DNA of 56,418 bases from Planctomycetia bacterium (GCA_030539295.1 JAUNSJ010000023.1:1-56418), one strand, 5' to 3'; counted from the stretch's first letter, positions 1 through 9,319 are shown. Made by a program: numbers and translations. Notes: generated from the letters alone by a model not told the origin.

Positions 1-55
1 GATGGCGTTAGGCAAATCACGAGATGGTGCGTTACGCGGGGGGTATGTTTTCGTT
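1..55. repeat. 55-bp terminal inverted repeat, left copy
   Basis: These 55 bases are the exact reverse complement of 56364-56418. Base 56 is the first mismatch (a here, g in the reverse complement of the other end). Identity of exactly 55 bases at both contig tips is what a k=55 assembly graph leaves at a shared node, so this is most likely a dispersed repeat at which assembly stopped. Confidence 0.9.
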
Positions 56-90
56 ATTGCTGGGTCGGGCCCTGGCGAGCAGGCCCTCCC
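47..90 (-). repeat. dispersed GC-rich intergenic repeat, copy 1
   Basis: Read on the minus strand this carries CCTGCTCGCCAGGGCCCGAC followed by CCAGCAATAACGAAAAC. Related copies lie at 22731-22788, 38095-38130, 38141-38181, 47982-48023 and at the right end of the window. All are between genes. The core can fold (GGGCC/GGCCC), like REP elements of other bacteria. The rest of 1-262 holds only this repeat and the promoter below. Confidence 0.6.
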
Positions 91-138
91 TATCTTCGCA
101 AGAAAATTTGGCGCGCTCCCCCCGGGTTCATGCGCGGG

Positions 139-167
139 TTGACAAGCTTCCATGTTCTTGTTATACT
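139..167 (+). promoter_or_regulatory. sigma70-type promoter for the oxidoreductase gene
   Basis: TTGACA (139-144) and TATACT (162-167) are separated by 17 bp, a near-consensus housekeeping promoter. It lies about 95 bp upstream of the start codon at 263 and points toward it. Confidence 0.7.
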
Positions 168-262
168 TAGTATGATGTTGAATATCCCTGCCTGAAGTTA
201 TTATGGGACGAATCTGATTATTCTTCCCAAGATGAATCACAAAAAAGAGTTAGGAGAAGTGT

Positions 263-1474
263 ATGACTGAGAAGAGACGAATCTCGCGTCGGGGCTTTCT
301 GGGTACGGCGGCCGCGTGTACCCTGCCACTATTTTTACCGGGCCGTATTCTTGGAAAGGACGGACAGTTTTCACCAAACGAAACGATAAACGTCGGACTT
401 ATCGGGTACGGTGTGCGGCGAAGTGAGGTCGGATTCCGACCGGGGGCAAAGTTTATCGCCATCTGCGATTGTGATACCCGCCGTATTCCAACGGACAACC
501 CGGAAATTAAGGGCTTTCAGCACTATGAAGAGATGCTCGAAATGCCGGAACTCGACGCCGTCTCCATTGCCGCGCCGGATCATTGGCATACGCGTATGAC
601 GATCGATGCCTGTAAGGCAGGAAAAGACGTCTATTGCGAGAAGCCGCTGACCTTTTCTCTCATGGAAAGTCGCCAGATCGTTCAAGCGGCGCGGAAGTAC
701 AACCGTGTGGTCTCCAGCGGTTCGCAACGCGTTATGGAAGATTTTGGCCATTTTATTGCCCCAATCGTTATGTCAGGGGCGATAGGCGACGTGACCGATA
801 TCTATGCCGGTTGCGCCGGTCCGCCTTCGGAACGTACTTACGACGCGGAACCTGTTCCCGCTGAACTCGACTGGGACCGCTGGCTGGGTCAGGCTCCCTG
901 GTTCGAATACAGTAAACGAGCGATACAGTGCATGACCTGGCGCTTCAATACGGTCTTTGGAACCGGAGGACTCGGTGACTGGGGCGGACACACGTTCGGC
1001 GGCGCTCTCTACTGCTGCGGTATGGACCACATTGCTCCGAAAGAAGTCTACGCGCCGCATTCCGAACGGAATCCGGAAGACGGGGTTGTCATCCTCATGG
1101 AAAATGGTGTTAAACTTCATCACGTGATTGGTCCCGCCTACGAATGCACTAAAATTGTGGGCACTCAAGGTACGTGTAACTTTACCGATATTGGCAACCT
1201 TCGTCCGCTGCATGCGGTGAATATTCGCCGATATCATGCGGGTCTTAAGACAATCGGCGACGATTTCCTCTACTGTATGCGACATCGACTTCGTCCGTTT
1301 CAGGATGTATTTTACGGAGCGAACGTTGCGGACTATGGGCACATGTGCAATATAGCGTACAAATACAAGCGAGACCTCGTTTGGGATAAGGAAAAGATGG
1401 AATTCGTTGGAGACCCGGAAGCGACGTCCATGGTCACACGCGTTCAGCGAGCCCCCTATACGATAGAAGTCTAA
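263..1474 (+). CDS. Tat-exported Gfo/Idh/MocA family oxidoreductase
   Basis: This is a 403-residue NAD(P)-dependent oxidoreductase, probably acting on a sugar or cyclitol outside the cytoplasm. The N-terminus has a twin-arginine signal (RRISRRGFLG, residues 4-13) followed by a hydrophobic stretch. A Rossmann region starts near residue 43 (GLIGYG, less regular than the usual GxGxxG), and the family's EKP motif is present as YCEKPLT near residue 125. The start is supported by AGGAG about 7 bp upstream. The next gene begins 14 bp after the stop, so the two are probably co-transcribed. Families like this are greatly expanded in Planctomycetota, and the substrate cannot be read from the sequence. 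Confidence 0.88.
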   Translation: MTEKRRISRRGFLGTAAACTLPLFLPGRILGKDGQFSPNETINVGLIGYGVRRSEVGFRPGAKFIAICDCDTRRIPTDNPEIKGFQHYEEMLEMPELDAVSIAAPDHWHTRMTIDACKAGKDVYCEKPLTFSLMESRQIVQAARKYNRVVSSGSQRVMEDFGHFIAPIVMSGAIGDVTDIYAGCAGPPSERTYDAEPVPAELDWDRWLGQAPWFEYSKRAIQCMTWRFNTVFGTGGLGDWGGHTFGGALYCCGMDHIAPKEVYAPHSERNPEDGVVILMENGVKLHHVIGPAYECTKIVGTQGTCNFTDIGNLRPLHAVNIRRYHAGLKTIGDDFLYCMRHRLRPFQDVFYGANVADYGHMCNIAYKYKRDLVWDKEKMEFVGDPEATSMVTRVQRAPYTIEV

Positions 1475-1488
1475 GAAGGAGAGAGTCC

Positions 1489-3237
1489 ATGAAAAAAACA
1501 TTTTTTATATTGATGTCGTTCGTCCTGCTCGTGGCGTTGTGGTCGGGAACCTGTCTGGCCGCTGAGTTTGGCGACCTGCTGACCCGGCTGAATTCCCGTG
1601 ACTTTAGCGCGGAGATTAACACGTTAACGGGGACCGACGGCCCTTACGTTGGCGAGCAGACAAATCCGCACGCGCAAACCGTCATGTTCAAGGCACGCGA
1701 TGAATTTCGTGCTCTGGTCGACGCGGCTCGCGGGTCCGCGGACAAGAGCGCGGAACTGTCCGCGTTTATTTTCGACGCACAGAAGCAGGAGGTCAGTAAC
1801 GAGACGAAAATCTGGCTCATCCAACAGTTGCCCGCAACGGTAACAGTGGGTGACGTGCCTGCCCTGGAAGAGCTTCTTGCCAGTGACCAACAGGCGATTA
1901 TTGCCGCGGCTGCGGCCGTTCTGGCGAAAATTCCGGGTCAGGAAGCACTTGACGCACTTACGCGATACGAAAGCAATCCGGACGTTAAGTCTGCGCTGGT
2001 CAGTCGCGTTGCGCCGGTCCCGGCCCTGAATCCCGACGAAACGGAGCTGCCGTTTGCCTTGCCGTATATCTCGGACGATGCTGTTGCGGAGTGGATGAAA
2101 GGTTACGATGCACTTTCCGAATTGCAAAAGATGCAAACACTGGCCGCACTGTCCGTTCGCGGTGATAAGAAGTACCGCAGCAAGGCTCTTGAAGCGATCG
2201 CGTCCGATTCTGCTGACCTGCAGTTGGCCGGGCTGGCCTCGCTGGAGAAACTCGGGGAGACAGCCGACCTGGACCTCATATTGGCACGGCACGAAAGTAA
2301 TCGCGACCTCGTTATGGCCCTTTGCACTTTTATTGTGGCCGACGGCTTTGACGAAGCCTTGCGTACCAAGGCCATGACGACGGATAATGAGGCCTTATTC
2401 TCGGATTTGGCAACCATTCTCGTGAATCGGGGGATTGATCTGCGGGCAGACCTCTTTGCCCGGACTTTAGCGAAAGAATGCCCCAATCGTCTGGCTCTGC
2501 TCCGCATGTTGAGTAAGCTTGCGTCGAAAGACGACATTCCGAATTTAGTGGCCTCAACGGTGCTCATTCCGCGAGGGGCCGACCATGACGCGGCCGAGAA
2601 TCTTATCGCCGCCTGCTGTGCCGGAGATGCAGCCCCGGTTATTGCTTTGCTCAATCAGTATCCCCCGGCTGTCCTCTATCCGATTATGGGTCGAACAGGC
2701 GGCGACGCGGCCAAGGAAGAACTGACCAAGGCCCTTGACACAGGTTCTGTGGAAACAAAGGCCCTTGCTATACGGGCCATTACGCTGTGGCCCAACGCCA
2801 CGTTCGCTGACAAGATTATGACCATGCTGACCGACGGCAACTGCACCGACAGTCAAGCGGTATCCCTTTTGCGCTCGTACATACGAGTCATATCACTGCC
2901 AGACGACAAAATTGGTCTGACCTTAACCGCGGACGAGAAACTTGCGAATCTGAAAAACGCCTATGGCATGGCGAAACGCGTCGACGAGAAGCGTCTGGTC
3001 CTGTCCCGACTGGCCGCGAATCGCACGAATAATTCGCTTGCCTTTGCTCTGGAATGTGCTGCGGACCCCGAGGTTGCGGAAGCCGCCTATGCCGCTATTG
3101 CCGACCATGCTCACGACACCGGAATTCGCAATCGCTATCCGGAATTAACTCTTAAAGCTCTGGATCTGGTCCTCGAAAAATGCCAGAACAAGGACATTGT
3201 CGAGCGTGCCAAGGTCTATAAAGGCCGTATGCAGTAA
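1489..3237 (+). CDS. secreted HEAT-like repeat protein
   Basis: This is a 582-residue protein with a clear Sec signal peptide (hydrophobic residues 5-20, likely cleavage after CLAA). The mature part is almost wholly alpha-helical and rich in Ala, Leu and Asp, with repeated units of about 30-40 residues (for example ALEAIASDSADLQLAGLASL) that resemble HEAT/armadillo repeats. No catalytic motif is visible. Start chosen by AAGGAGAGAG upstream. It follows the oxidoreductase by 14 bp and probably shares its transcript. Planctomycetes often pair secreted HEAT proteins with Tat oxidoreductases, so a scaffold or binding role in the periplasm is a guess. Confidence 0.7.
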   Translation: MKKTFFILMSFVLLVALWSGTCLAAEFGDLLTRLNSRDFSAEINTLTGTDGPYVGEQTNPHAQTVMFKARDEFRALVDAARGSADKSAELSAFIFDAQKQEVSNETKIWLIQQLPATVTVGDVPALEELLASDQQAIIAAAAAVLAKIPGQEALDALTRYESNPDVKSALVSRVAPVPALNPDETELPFALPYISDDAVAEWMKGYDALSELQKMQTLAALSVRGDKKYRSKALEAIASDSADLQLAGLASLEKLGETADLDLILARHESNRDLVMALCTFIVADGFDEALRTKAMTTDNEALFSDLATILVNRGIDLRADLFARTLAKECPNRLALLRMLSKLASKDDIPNLVASTVLIPRGADHDAAENLIAACCAGDAAPVIALLNQYPPAVLYPIMGRTGGDAAKEELTKALDTGSVETKALAIRAITLWPNATFADKIMTMLTDGNCTDSQAVSLLRSYIRVISLPDDKIGLTLTADEKLANLKNAYGMAKRVDEKRLVLSRLAANRTNNSLAFALECAADPEVAEAAYAAIADHAHDTGIRNRYPELTLKALDLVLEKCQNKDIVERAKVYKGRMQ

Positions 3238-3265
3238 TAAAAACTGGTACGAAAAGAATAGCCAA

Positions 3266-3329
3266 CCCTCGTTTTAAAACGAGGGCGAAGCCTGTTATCC
3301 GTTCCCGACGAGCAAACAGTCGGGAACGG
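3266..3329. terminator. two hairpins between convergent genes
   Basis: 3266-3285 is a perfect 20-bp palindrome (CCCTCGTTTTAAAACGAGGG). 3299-3329 is an 11-bp stem (CCGTTCCCGAC / GTCGGGAACGG) with a 9-base loop. Neither is followed by a strong T-run. They sit between two convergent genes, so bidirectional termination or mRNA 3'-end protection is likely. The second hairpin has the same GTTCCCGAC-N9-GTCGGGAAC form as the one at 38095-38121. Confidence 0.5.
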
Positions 3330-3346
3330 CAAGCAAACCATCGCTG

Positions 3347-5257
3347 TCAGGGGCGTTGTTGCGTTTTCTGATCTTGTTTTTGTTTGCGGGCTTCGACAAT
3401 ATCGTCGGCCAGGGTTATGGCGAGTTCACCGTCGATATTAACGTCCTCATCAATCGCTGCGGCCGTTGGGACAGGCTGCGGATAAATCGTTTGTGTCGGA
3501 TAGGCAAAATTAACATTCATCTTTTCCGCCAGTCGCAAGATATCGAGAATGAAGGTTGACCGGGCACGGTATTCGGCGGCACTGTCCGGTACGAGGAAAA
3601 AGCAGATGAGCAGAATATCGATGGACGAAGCCCCGAATTCACTCACCCAGACGTGAAACAGGTCCTTTCGCGTATTCGGATAGGAGACGATCAGTTCGCG
3701 TATCCCTTCACAGAAGGCCTCAATTTTATCCGGGGGGGTCTCGTAGGTTACCTGAATCAGCGTCTTGTAGCGACGGAACTGACGACGGCCCATATTATCT
3801 ATGACCGCGGTCGTAAGAAAATTATTGGGAACGGTAACCAGGGAATTATAGAACGTGCGAATGCGTGTACTGCGCATACCGACCGATTCGACCTCGCCTT
3901 CGACGTTTCCGGTGAGAATCCAGTCGCCGATAACGAAAGGTCGATCCATGAGAACGGTAAGCGAGCCGAAGAAATTGGCAATGGTATTCTGTGCGGCCAG
4001 AGCTATGGCAATACCACCGATTCCCATACCACTAATCACCCCAATAGCGGAAAAGCCCATCATCTGAATCGCGACGATTACGGCGGCACAACCAACAATG
4101 ACTTTCAAACTCCTGCGAAAGAGCGGGACGAGAATTTCGTCGATCTTCGTGTAATGTTTTTTAACGCGTGCGCGCAGGATTTCTGAAACAACGTCGGTAA
4201 GCCGAAACGCGGTCATCATGGACATGGCAAGCACGAGGAAATGAAGTGGCCAGCCGACCGCTTCCGCGATAAGGGGGGGAGGCTTAATCGCCAGGATTCC
4301 CGCGTACCAGACCATATAGGTTATCAGCCAGCCCATCGGGCGCCACGTATGTCGCGATATGTGGTACGCCAAGGGGTCACGCTGCAGAAGATGGAACGGG
4401 GCAAGTGTGACCAGATAGAGTAATTTCGCCGACACCTTACCGGCTATCATCCCGAGTATTATGGACACAAATAACGTTAACCACTGAATGTAGGACAAGC
4501 CCAATTGCTTCTTGAACCACCAGTCCTGCCATTGGATGGGATACGTGGACGTATTGACATAAGGCGGAAGTTCCTTAACGTCGTCGTACTGCTTGGCAAA
4601 TTCGAGTACCGACTGCTCGGTCATAAGATAGAAGCCGTCCATCTTCTTTAAGACCAAAGGTGGACAATTCAGATTCGGCTGATAGGTATACTCCTCCATG
4701 GAATCGTCGTCGGGAATCGTATCCAGGTCGACCAGGGTTATTCGTGACAGGACGATCATGACGTAATAAGCGAGGAATTTTTTTTCATACTCGCTCATCT
4801 CTTCGTAGTCCACCAGATCAAAGGCGATTGAGGCGCGAAGATACTCGTTGAGTGTAAAGCACTGGACAAGGTAATCGAAGAGCTTTCGCGGAGTGCGTAA
4901 GTGTTTTCGGCGTTCGGTGAGCAGTTTTTCCGCATGTTCCGAAAGAGGGGCCGCCTCGGGGGGTGCAGGAGCGGTAGCGGGTGCGGGGGCATCGGCCGCA
5001 TGCGATTCCTGTTCGGCCCGTTCCTGTTGGACCGGTTCCTCTTCAGTCGATTGCGTGTTTTTCGCAGGCGCGGGCGCCGGCTGCATAGGGACCGGGTGCG
5101 AGTCAGGAACAGATGCCTTTGCGGGCAGTGCCGGCGACTTCGACATGTTCGTCAGATTATCTGGTACTTCCTGACCGGGCGCCTGTGTGATTATTCCGGT
5201 CTGGCCAGGCACTAACAGAAGTAACAGGAGCAGGAAAACCCACTTGTATTTTTGCAT
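3347..5257 (-). CDS. MscS-family mechanosensitive channel with large N-terminal extension
   Basis: This is a 636-residue inner-membrane channel that should open under membrane tension to release solutes. It starts with a signal-like hydrophobic segment (about 5-20), then a Pro/Ala/Glu-rich linker to about residue 105, a soluble, probably periplasmic region to about 240, and several membrane helices. The MscS pore signature is clear (GMGIGGIAIALAAQNTIANF, then FGSLTVLMDRPFVIGDWI), followed by the beta domain (NSLVTVPNNFL). E. coli MscS has about 286 residues, so this is a long YbdG/MscM-like form. It is the last gene of the run that begins at 9237, with 4 bp between ispH and this gene. Confidence 0.88.
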   Translation of the reverse strand: MQKYKWVFLLLLLLLVPGQTGIITQAPGQEVPDNLTNMSKSPALPAKASVPDSHPVPMQPAPAPAKNTQSTEEEPVQQERAEQESHAADAPAPATAPAPPEAAPLSEHAEKLLTERRKHLRTPRKLFDYLVQCFTLNEYLRASIAFDLVDYEEMSEYEKKFLAYYVMIVLSRITLVDLDTIPDDDSMEEYTYQPNLNCPPLVLKKMDGFYLMTEQSVLEFAKQYDDVKELPPYVNTSTYPIQWQDWWFKKQLGLSYIQWLTLFVSIILGMIAGKVSAKLLYLVTLAPFHLLQRDPLAYHISRHTWRPMGWLITYMVWYAGILAIKPPPLIAEAVGWPLHFLVLAMSMMTAFRLTDVVSEILRARVKKHYTKIDEILVPLFRRSLKVIVGCAAVIVAIQMMGFSAIGVISGMGIGGIAIALAAQNTIANFFGSLTVLMDRPFVIGDWILTGNVEGEVESVGMRSTRIRTFYNSLVTVPNNFLTTAVIDNMGRRQFRRYKTLIQVTYETPPDKIEAFCEGIRELIVSYPNTRKDLFHVWVSEFGASSIDILLICFFLVPDSAAEYRARSTFILDILRLAEKMNVNFAYPTQTIYPQPVPTAAAIDEDVNIDGELAITLADDIVEARKQKQDQKTQQRP

Positions 5258-5261
5258 TGTT

Positions 5262-6149
5262 TTAAACTCCCGGTTTGTCAGGGGTTATCTCGGCATCAGG
5301 AAAGGTATCAATCAGACGGGCGACGCAACGTTGCACAACCGACTCCGGAGCACTGGCCCCTGCGGTTATGACAATATGCTCGTGACCGGTAAGCCGGTCA
5401 AGCGGGATTTCCTCCGCGGTGTCAATAAGGAGAGCGTCACTCCCCTTTTCACGCGCCACTTCCAGAAGCCGCTGCGAGTTGGAACTGGTACGACTTCCGA
5501 CGACGAGGACCAGGTCCGGAACAAAGGGAAGTCGGCGAATGGCGTCCTGATGCTCCTGCGTTGCTCGACATATTCCGCAATGATTGGGCACCATCAAGTG
5601 CGGAAAACGCTTACGCAGTGCGTCAAGCATATCGCGGCTGAATGAGGCCAGGAGCGTCGTCTGCATCAGGCAGACCAAAGGCACATGCTCCGGAGGCGAC
5701 AGTCGCGCTATATCGTCTTGCGTCGAAACGAGTGACATCTGGTCAGGAGCTTCGCCAAGCGTACCGACCGCTTCGTCGTGCCCCGCGTAGCCGATAAAAA
5801 TAATGTGGTAGCCCTTCTGTGCGTAGCTACGCACCTGACGGTGCAGACGCTGGACGAGAGGACAGGTCGCGTCGACGGTCGTCAGTCCACGGGCAGCCGC
5901 CTCGGCCCGCAATGCCGGTGAGACGCCATGCGCTGAAAAGAGCACCAGGGCGTCGTGGGGTACCTCGGCCAGCGAGTCCACAAACCTCACGCCTCGGGCG
6001 GTAAACGACTCCACAATCGTCTTATTGTGCACGATCTCATGATAGACACAAATTTGTGAATGGGACGTCGTCGTGAGTTCGGTCAGTATGTTCACCGCTC
6101 TCCGGACCCCGGAACAGAAACCGCGAGGTTGTGCCAGCGTAATCTGCAA
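5262..6149 (-). CDS. ispH: 4-hydroxy-3-methylbut-2-enyl diphosphate reductase
   Basis: IspH makes IPP and DMAPP from HMBPP, the last step of the MEP isoprenoid pathway, using an oxygen-sensitive 4Fe-4S cluster. The 295 residues match the family from end to end: PRGFCSGV (first cluster cysteine, about residue 12), HEIVHN, FSAHGVS, DATCPL (second cysteine, about 95), an ICRATQ segment (third cysteine) and SSNSQRL. It begins directly after the nfnB stop codon, which suggests translational coupling. Its place next to a ferredoxin/NADPH transhydrogenase may matter because IspH needs low-potential electrons. That link is inference. Confidence 0.95.
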   Translation of the reverse strand: MQITLAQPRGFCSGVRRAVNILTELTTTSHSQICVYHEIVHNKTIVESFTARGVRFVDSLAEVPHDALVLFSAHGVSPALRAEAAARGLTTVDATCPLVQRLHRQVRSYAQKGYHIIFIGYAGHDEAVGTLGEAPDQMSLVSTQDDIARLSPPEHVPLVCLMQTTLLASFSRDMLDALRKRFPHLMVPNHCGICRATQEHQDAIRRLPFVPDLVLVVGSRTSSNSQRLLEVAREKGSDALLIDTAEEIPLDRLTGHEHIVITAGASAPESVVQRCVARLIDTFPDAEITPDKPGV

Positions 6150-7583
6150 TTAAATCCAAGCTCCTTCTTGACCTCCGGACAGCCACTGCTTCATATCGTT
6201 GGCGCTACTGCGTCCGGCGCCCATGGCGAGTATGACCGTTGCGGCCCCGGTTACAATGTCTCCGCCTGCCCAAACGCCAGGCATATTCGTGCGTCCGGTC
6301 TCCGTGGCGGTAATATACCCCCGGGAACTCAAGCCGAGTTCCGGCGTCGACGCTGTCAGAAGAGGATTCGCCTTGGAGCCTGTAGCAACGATAACCAGGT
6401 CCGTCTCAACGACGTACTCTGAATCGGGTACAGGCACCGGCCGCCGCCGTCCCGACGCGTCCGGTTCACCCAAGGCCATCTTTTGCACCTTCATTTGCGT
6501 AACGCGCTGCTGGTCGTTGCCGATAAACTCGACCGGATTGGTGAGAAAGTGGAATTCGACGCCCTCCTCTTTCGCATGGTGCACTTCTTCCCCACGTGCT
6601 GGAAGCTCGTTTTCACTTCGCCGATAGATGATTTTAACCGACTTTGCGCCCAGTCGCAGGGCCGTTCGTGCCGCGTCCATGGCAACGTTGCCACCTCCGA
6701 CAACGCAAACATGCTCGCCCCGCACGACAGGCGTATCGTATTGCGGGAAAAGATAGGCCTTCATTAAATTCGACCGAGTGAGGAATTCATTGGCCGAATA
6801 GACCCCGCTCAGGTCTTCGCCAGGCACGTTCAGGAACGCGGGCAGTCCGGCGCCAACCCCAATGTACAAAGCGTCGAATCCCTCTTCGTTGAGCAATTCA
6901 TCGACCATAACGGTCCGCCCGACAATGGTGTTCAGCTCCATGGTAACGCCCAGCTTAACCAGATAATTGACTTCATGCTCAACGATATCTTTGGGCAGAC
7001 GGAACTCCGGTATGCCGTACATAAGGACGCCGCCGGGCTTGTGAAAAGCTTCGAAAACGGTCACGTCGTAACCTGCCAGGGCCATATCGCCCGCCAGGGT
7101 CAAGCCGGCAGGTCCGGCGCCCACGACGGCAATGCGTTTGCCATTCTTTGCCGGGAGTTCCGGAACCGCGACCAGATTGTTCACGCGTTCATAATCGGCA
7201 ACGAATCGTTCGCAACGTCCTATGGCAACCGGCTCCGACTTAATACCGAGAATGCACTTGCCTTCACACTGCTTCTCTTGCGGGCAGACACGACCACAAA
7301 TTGCCGGGAACGCGTTCTTCTCTTTTATCTTTTTGGCCGCCTTGTCGAATTCGCCCTGGGCCACCAATTGGAGGAAGTCCGGAATGGGAACGTTCACCGG
7401 GCAGCCGGTAACACAACGCGGCTTCGCACAATGCAGGCATCGGGCGGCTTCTTTTTTTGCCATTTCCGGCAAATAACCGAGCGGAACCTCTTTAAAATTA
7501 TGGGCACGAACTTTCGGGTCCTGTTCCGGCATGGCCGTTCGCCCAACTCGCTTTTGTTCGCTTTGCTGCTGTTCCTGACTCAT
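6150..7583 (-). CDS. nfnB: NfnB-type NADPH oxidoreductase (glutamate synthase small subunit-like)
   Basis: This is a 477-residue iron-sulfur flavoprotein of the GltD/NfnB family. The N-terminal half has the two cysteine groups that hold 4Fe-4S clusters (CLHCAKPRCVTGCP and CGRVCPQEKQCEGKC). Two Rossmann folds follow (VGAGPAGL for FAD, VGGGNVAMDAAR for NADPH) and the C-terminal GGDIVTGAATV motif of the family. The start at 7583 is chosen over an in-frame site 180 bp upstream because GGAGG precedes it and because its ATG overlaps the nfnA stop (ATGA). The neighbour nfnA makes an NfnAB complex (NADH, ferredoxin and NADP exchange) the best reading. A lone glutamate synthase subunit is less likely because no large GltB gene is nearby. 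Confidence 0.88.
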   Translation of the reverse strand: MSQEQQQSEQKRVGRTAMPEQDPKVRAHNFKEVPLGYLPEMAKKEAARCLHCAKPRCVTGCPVNVPIPDFLQLVAQGEFDKAAKKIKEKNAFPAICGRVCPQEKQCEGKCILGIKSEPVAIGRCERFVADYERVNNLVAVPELPAKNGKRIAVVGAGPAGLTLAGDMALAGYDVTVFEAFHKPGGVLMYGIPEFRLPKDIVEHEVNYLVKLGVTMELNTIVGRTVMVDELLNEEGFDALYIGVGAGLPAFLNVPGEDLSGVYSANEFLTRSNLMKAYLFPQYDTPVVRGEHVCVVGGGNVAMDAARTALRLGAKSVKIIYRRSENELPARGEEVHHAKEEGVEFHFLTNPVEFIGNDQQRVTQMKVQKMALGEPDASGRRRPVPVPDSEYVVETDLVIVATGSKANPLLTASTPELGLSSRGYITATETGRTNMPGVWAGGDIVTGAATVILAMGAGRSSANDMKQWLSGGQEGAWI

Positions 7584-8449
7584 TTTTGCACCTCCATACC
7601 GGCCTGTTGTACGTAGCGGTCGAGTGAGCACTTTTCCGCTTCGCAGTAGGTCTTTTGCCGCGACATAAGCAGATTCCAATCGACGGCAAAGGCATCGAAT
7701 TCCGGGCCGTCCACACAAGTAAATTTCGTCTCGCCCCCGATACGGACGCGACATCCGCCGCACATTCCGGTCCCATCAATCATAATGGAATTCAGACTGG
7801 CAACAGCAGGCACGTTGTACGGCTGCGCGGTGAGTGTACAGAATTTCATCATAACAGCGGGGCCGATCGTATAAATACATCGGACGGCGGCGGGGTCATT
7901 CTCGTGGTCACGATTGGCTTCGAGCAGTTCTTTGAGCGGTTCGGTCACCAGGGCCTTGCGTCCGGCAGAACCATCGTCGGTCGTTATAATGTGCTCGTCG
8001 CATATCGCGGCCGCCTTTTCCGTCCAAAACAGAAGGTCTTTATTACGCGAACCCTGAATGATGATCACTCGGTGCCCCTTTTCCTTAAAGGCCCTCGCGA
8101 TCGGATAGATGGGCGCTATGCCAACGCCACCGGCAACCATAATGACCGTCCCTTGCGGAACGTCCAGCTCGCTGGCGTGTCCGAGTGGGCCAATCATGGC
8201 GAAAAGAGAATCGCCTTCTGCCAGGCGGACCAGTTTTCGGGTCGACGTGCCAATCGCCATAACGACCAGCGTTATGGTTCCTTTCTCGCGGTCGAAGTCG
8301 GCTACCGTAAGGGGAATACGTTCGCCACGTTCATCGGCCATAACAATAACGAAGTGGCCCGGCTGCGCTTTGCGAGCCAGGCGCGGATGATAGACCACCA
8401 TCTCATAGATGGAAGGTACCAGCATGGTGTTTTTTAGAATTGGAATCAT
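7580..8449 (-). CDS. nfnA: NfnA-type FAD/2Fe-2S reductase subunit
   Basis: This 289-residue protein belongs to the ferredoxin-NADP reductase/PyrK-like family. It has an FAD-binding beta barrel (PGHFVIVM; RIPLT), an NAD(H)-binding domain (GGVGIAPIYPIARA), and a C-terminal 2Fe-2S site with DGTGMCGGCRV and a later FTCVDGPEFD. The cysteines and the Asp before the first Cys fit the NfnA cluster. In the known complex NfnA binds NADH and the B subunit binds NADPH and ferredoxin. The stop codon overlaps the nfnB start by 4 bp. Upstream, 38 bp separate it from the TIM-barrel gene. Confidence 0.88.
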   Translation of the reverse strand: MIPILKNTMLVPSIYEMVVYHPRLARKAQPGHFVIVMADERGERIPLTVADFDREKGTITLVVMAIGTSTRKLVRLAEGDSLFAMIGPLGHASELDVPQGTVIMVAGGVGIAPIYPIARAFKEKGHRVIIIQGSRNKDLLFWTEKAAAICDEHIITTDDGSAGRKALVTEPLKELLEANRDHENDPAAVRCIYTIGPAVMMKFCTLTAQPYNVPAVASLNSIMIDGTGMCGGCRVRIGGETKFTCVDGPEFDAFAVDWNLLMSRQKTYCEAEKCSLDRYVQQAGMEVQK

Positions 8450-8487
8450 TTGAGTTGTCAGGCGGCGTGTCCCGCCCCGAACAGGGG

Positions 8488-9237
8488 TTATAAAATACTT
8501 TCAAGCAGGAGCCTCATTTTACGCATCTCACTCTCCTGATTCAGGTCAGGCAGGGGAGCCAGATCCACACATAAGGCCTTGTTATAGTGCACCTTATGTA
8601 ATTGTACGACCAGTTTGCCATATTCCTGGACCCCCTGGCCAATCTGAACCTGGAACGCGCTGGTCGTTGTGTCTCGCAAGCGAATATGTGATACGTACGG
8701 CATAACGGAGTCGAATTCCACCGCTTTCTTCTTGCCGAAAATGAACCAGGAAGGATCCAGCGCAATTTTTAAATTCGTTAGCGACCGGCACATACTGCAA
8801 ATCGACTCGGGCATTTCCGTAAAACGACCCGCTTCCGTAAGTACAGCCACAAGCAGTCCGTTTTCCACACCAATTCGCGTAAGTCGTGACAACCGCTCAA
8901 CTTCTTCATTGTAGGGGGTGCCAAGCTGGGCACTACGCACGATAATCAAAGCCACTTTGATTCGTTTGGCTAGCTGACTGCACAGATTGAATTTCTGTTG
9001 AAAATAGGGGTCGTCCGGCTCAATATCGAGGAACAGGGAACAAGGGACAATCGAACGATTTGAGAGACATAGTCTCGTCATTAAATCAGGATCAGCGGCG
9101 ATCCATTCGGGATGTAGATCGTTTGTGCGGTTACCGAGTACAATTTCGGTAGCCGTGTATTCCAGATCCGCCAATTTATCCAGACAACGGTCCAAAGGCA
9201 ATTCCGGAAAACATCTGCTCGACGCGGCTACAAACAC
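8488..9237 (-). CDS. TIM-barrel sugar phosphate isomerase/epimerase-like protein
   Basis: This 249-residue cytoplasmic protein looks like the AP-endonuclease-2/xylose-isomerase-like TIM barrel family. Supporting features are an N-terminal LADLEYTATEIVLG (the usual 'gydgvEl' strand), metal-ligand-like positions LTEAGRF and IALDPSWF, and HIRLRD near the C-terminus. There is no signal peptide, unlike the Tat-exported relative at 26760. It is the first gene of the run that continues with nfnA, nfnB, ispH and mscS. Substrate unknown. Confidence 0.75.
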   Translation of the reverse strand: MFVAASSRCFPELPLDRCLDKLADLEYTATEIVLGNRTNDLHPEWIAADPDLMTRLCLSNRSIVPCSLFLDIEPDDPYFQQKFNLCSQLAKRIKVALIIVRSAQLGTPYNEEVERLSRLTRIGVENGLLVAVLTEAGRFTEMPESICSMCRSLTNLKIALDPSWFIFGKKKAVEFDSVMPYVSHIRLRDTTTSAFQVQIGQGVQEYGKLVVQLHKVHYNKALCVDLAPLPDLNQESEMRKMRLLLESIL

Positions 9238-9319
9238 GTGTATTCTCCTTATTTTGATTGCTCGGCTCGGGAAATCACTGTGGGAGCATCGACAACCGTG
9301 CCATGCTCACCACATCTTG

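Noticed and set aside
1..55. Terminal inverted repeat as transposon or linear-replicon end
   Set aside because: The content is mostly housekeeping genes and the repeat length equals a common assembler k-mer. An assembly cause is simpler.
6150..7763. Longer start of the NfnB gene at 7763
   Set aside because: Would put 60 unlikely basic residues in front and overlap nfnA by 184 bp. The ATG at 7583 has GGAGG and the usual ATGA overlap.
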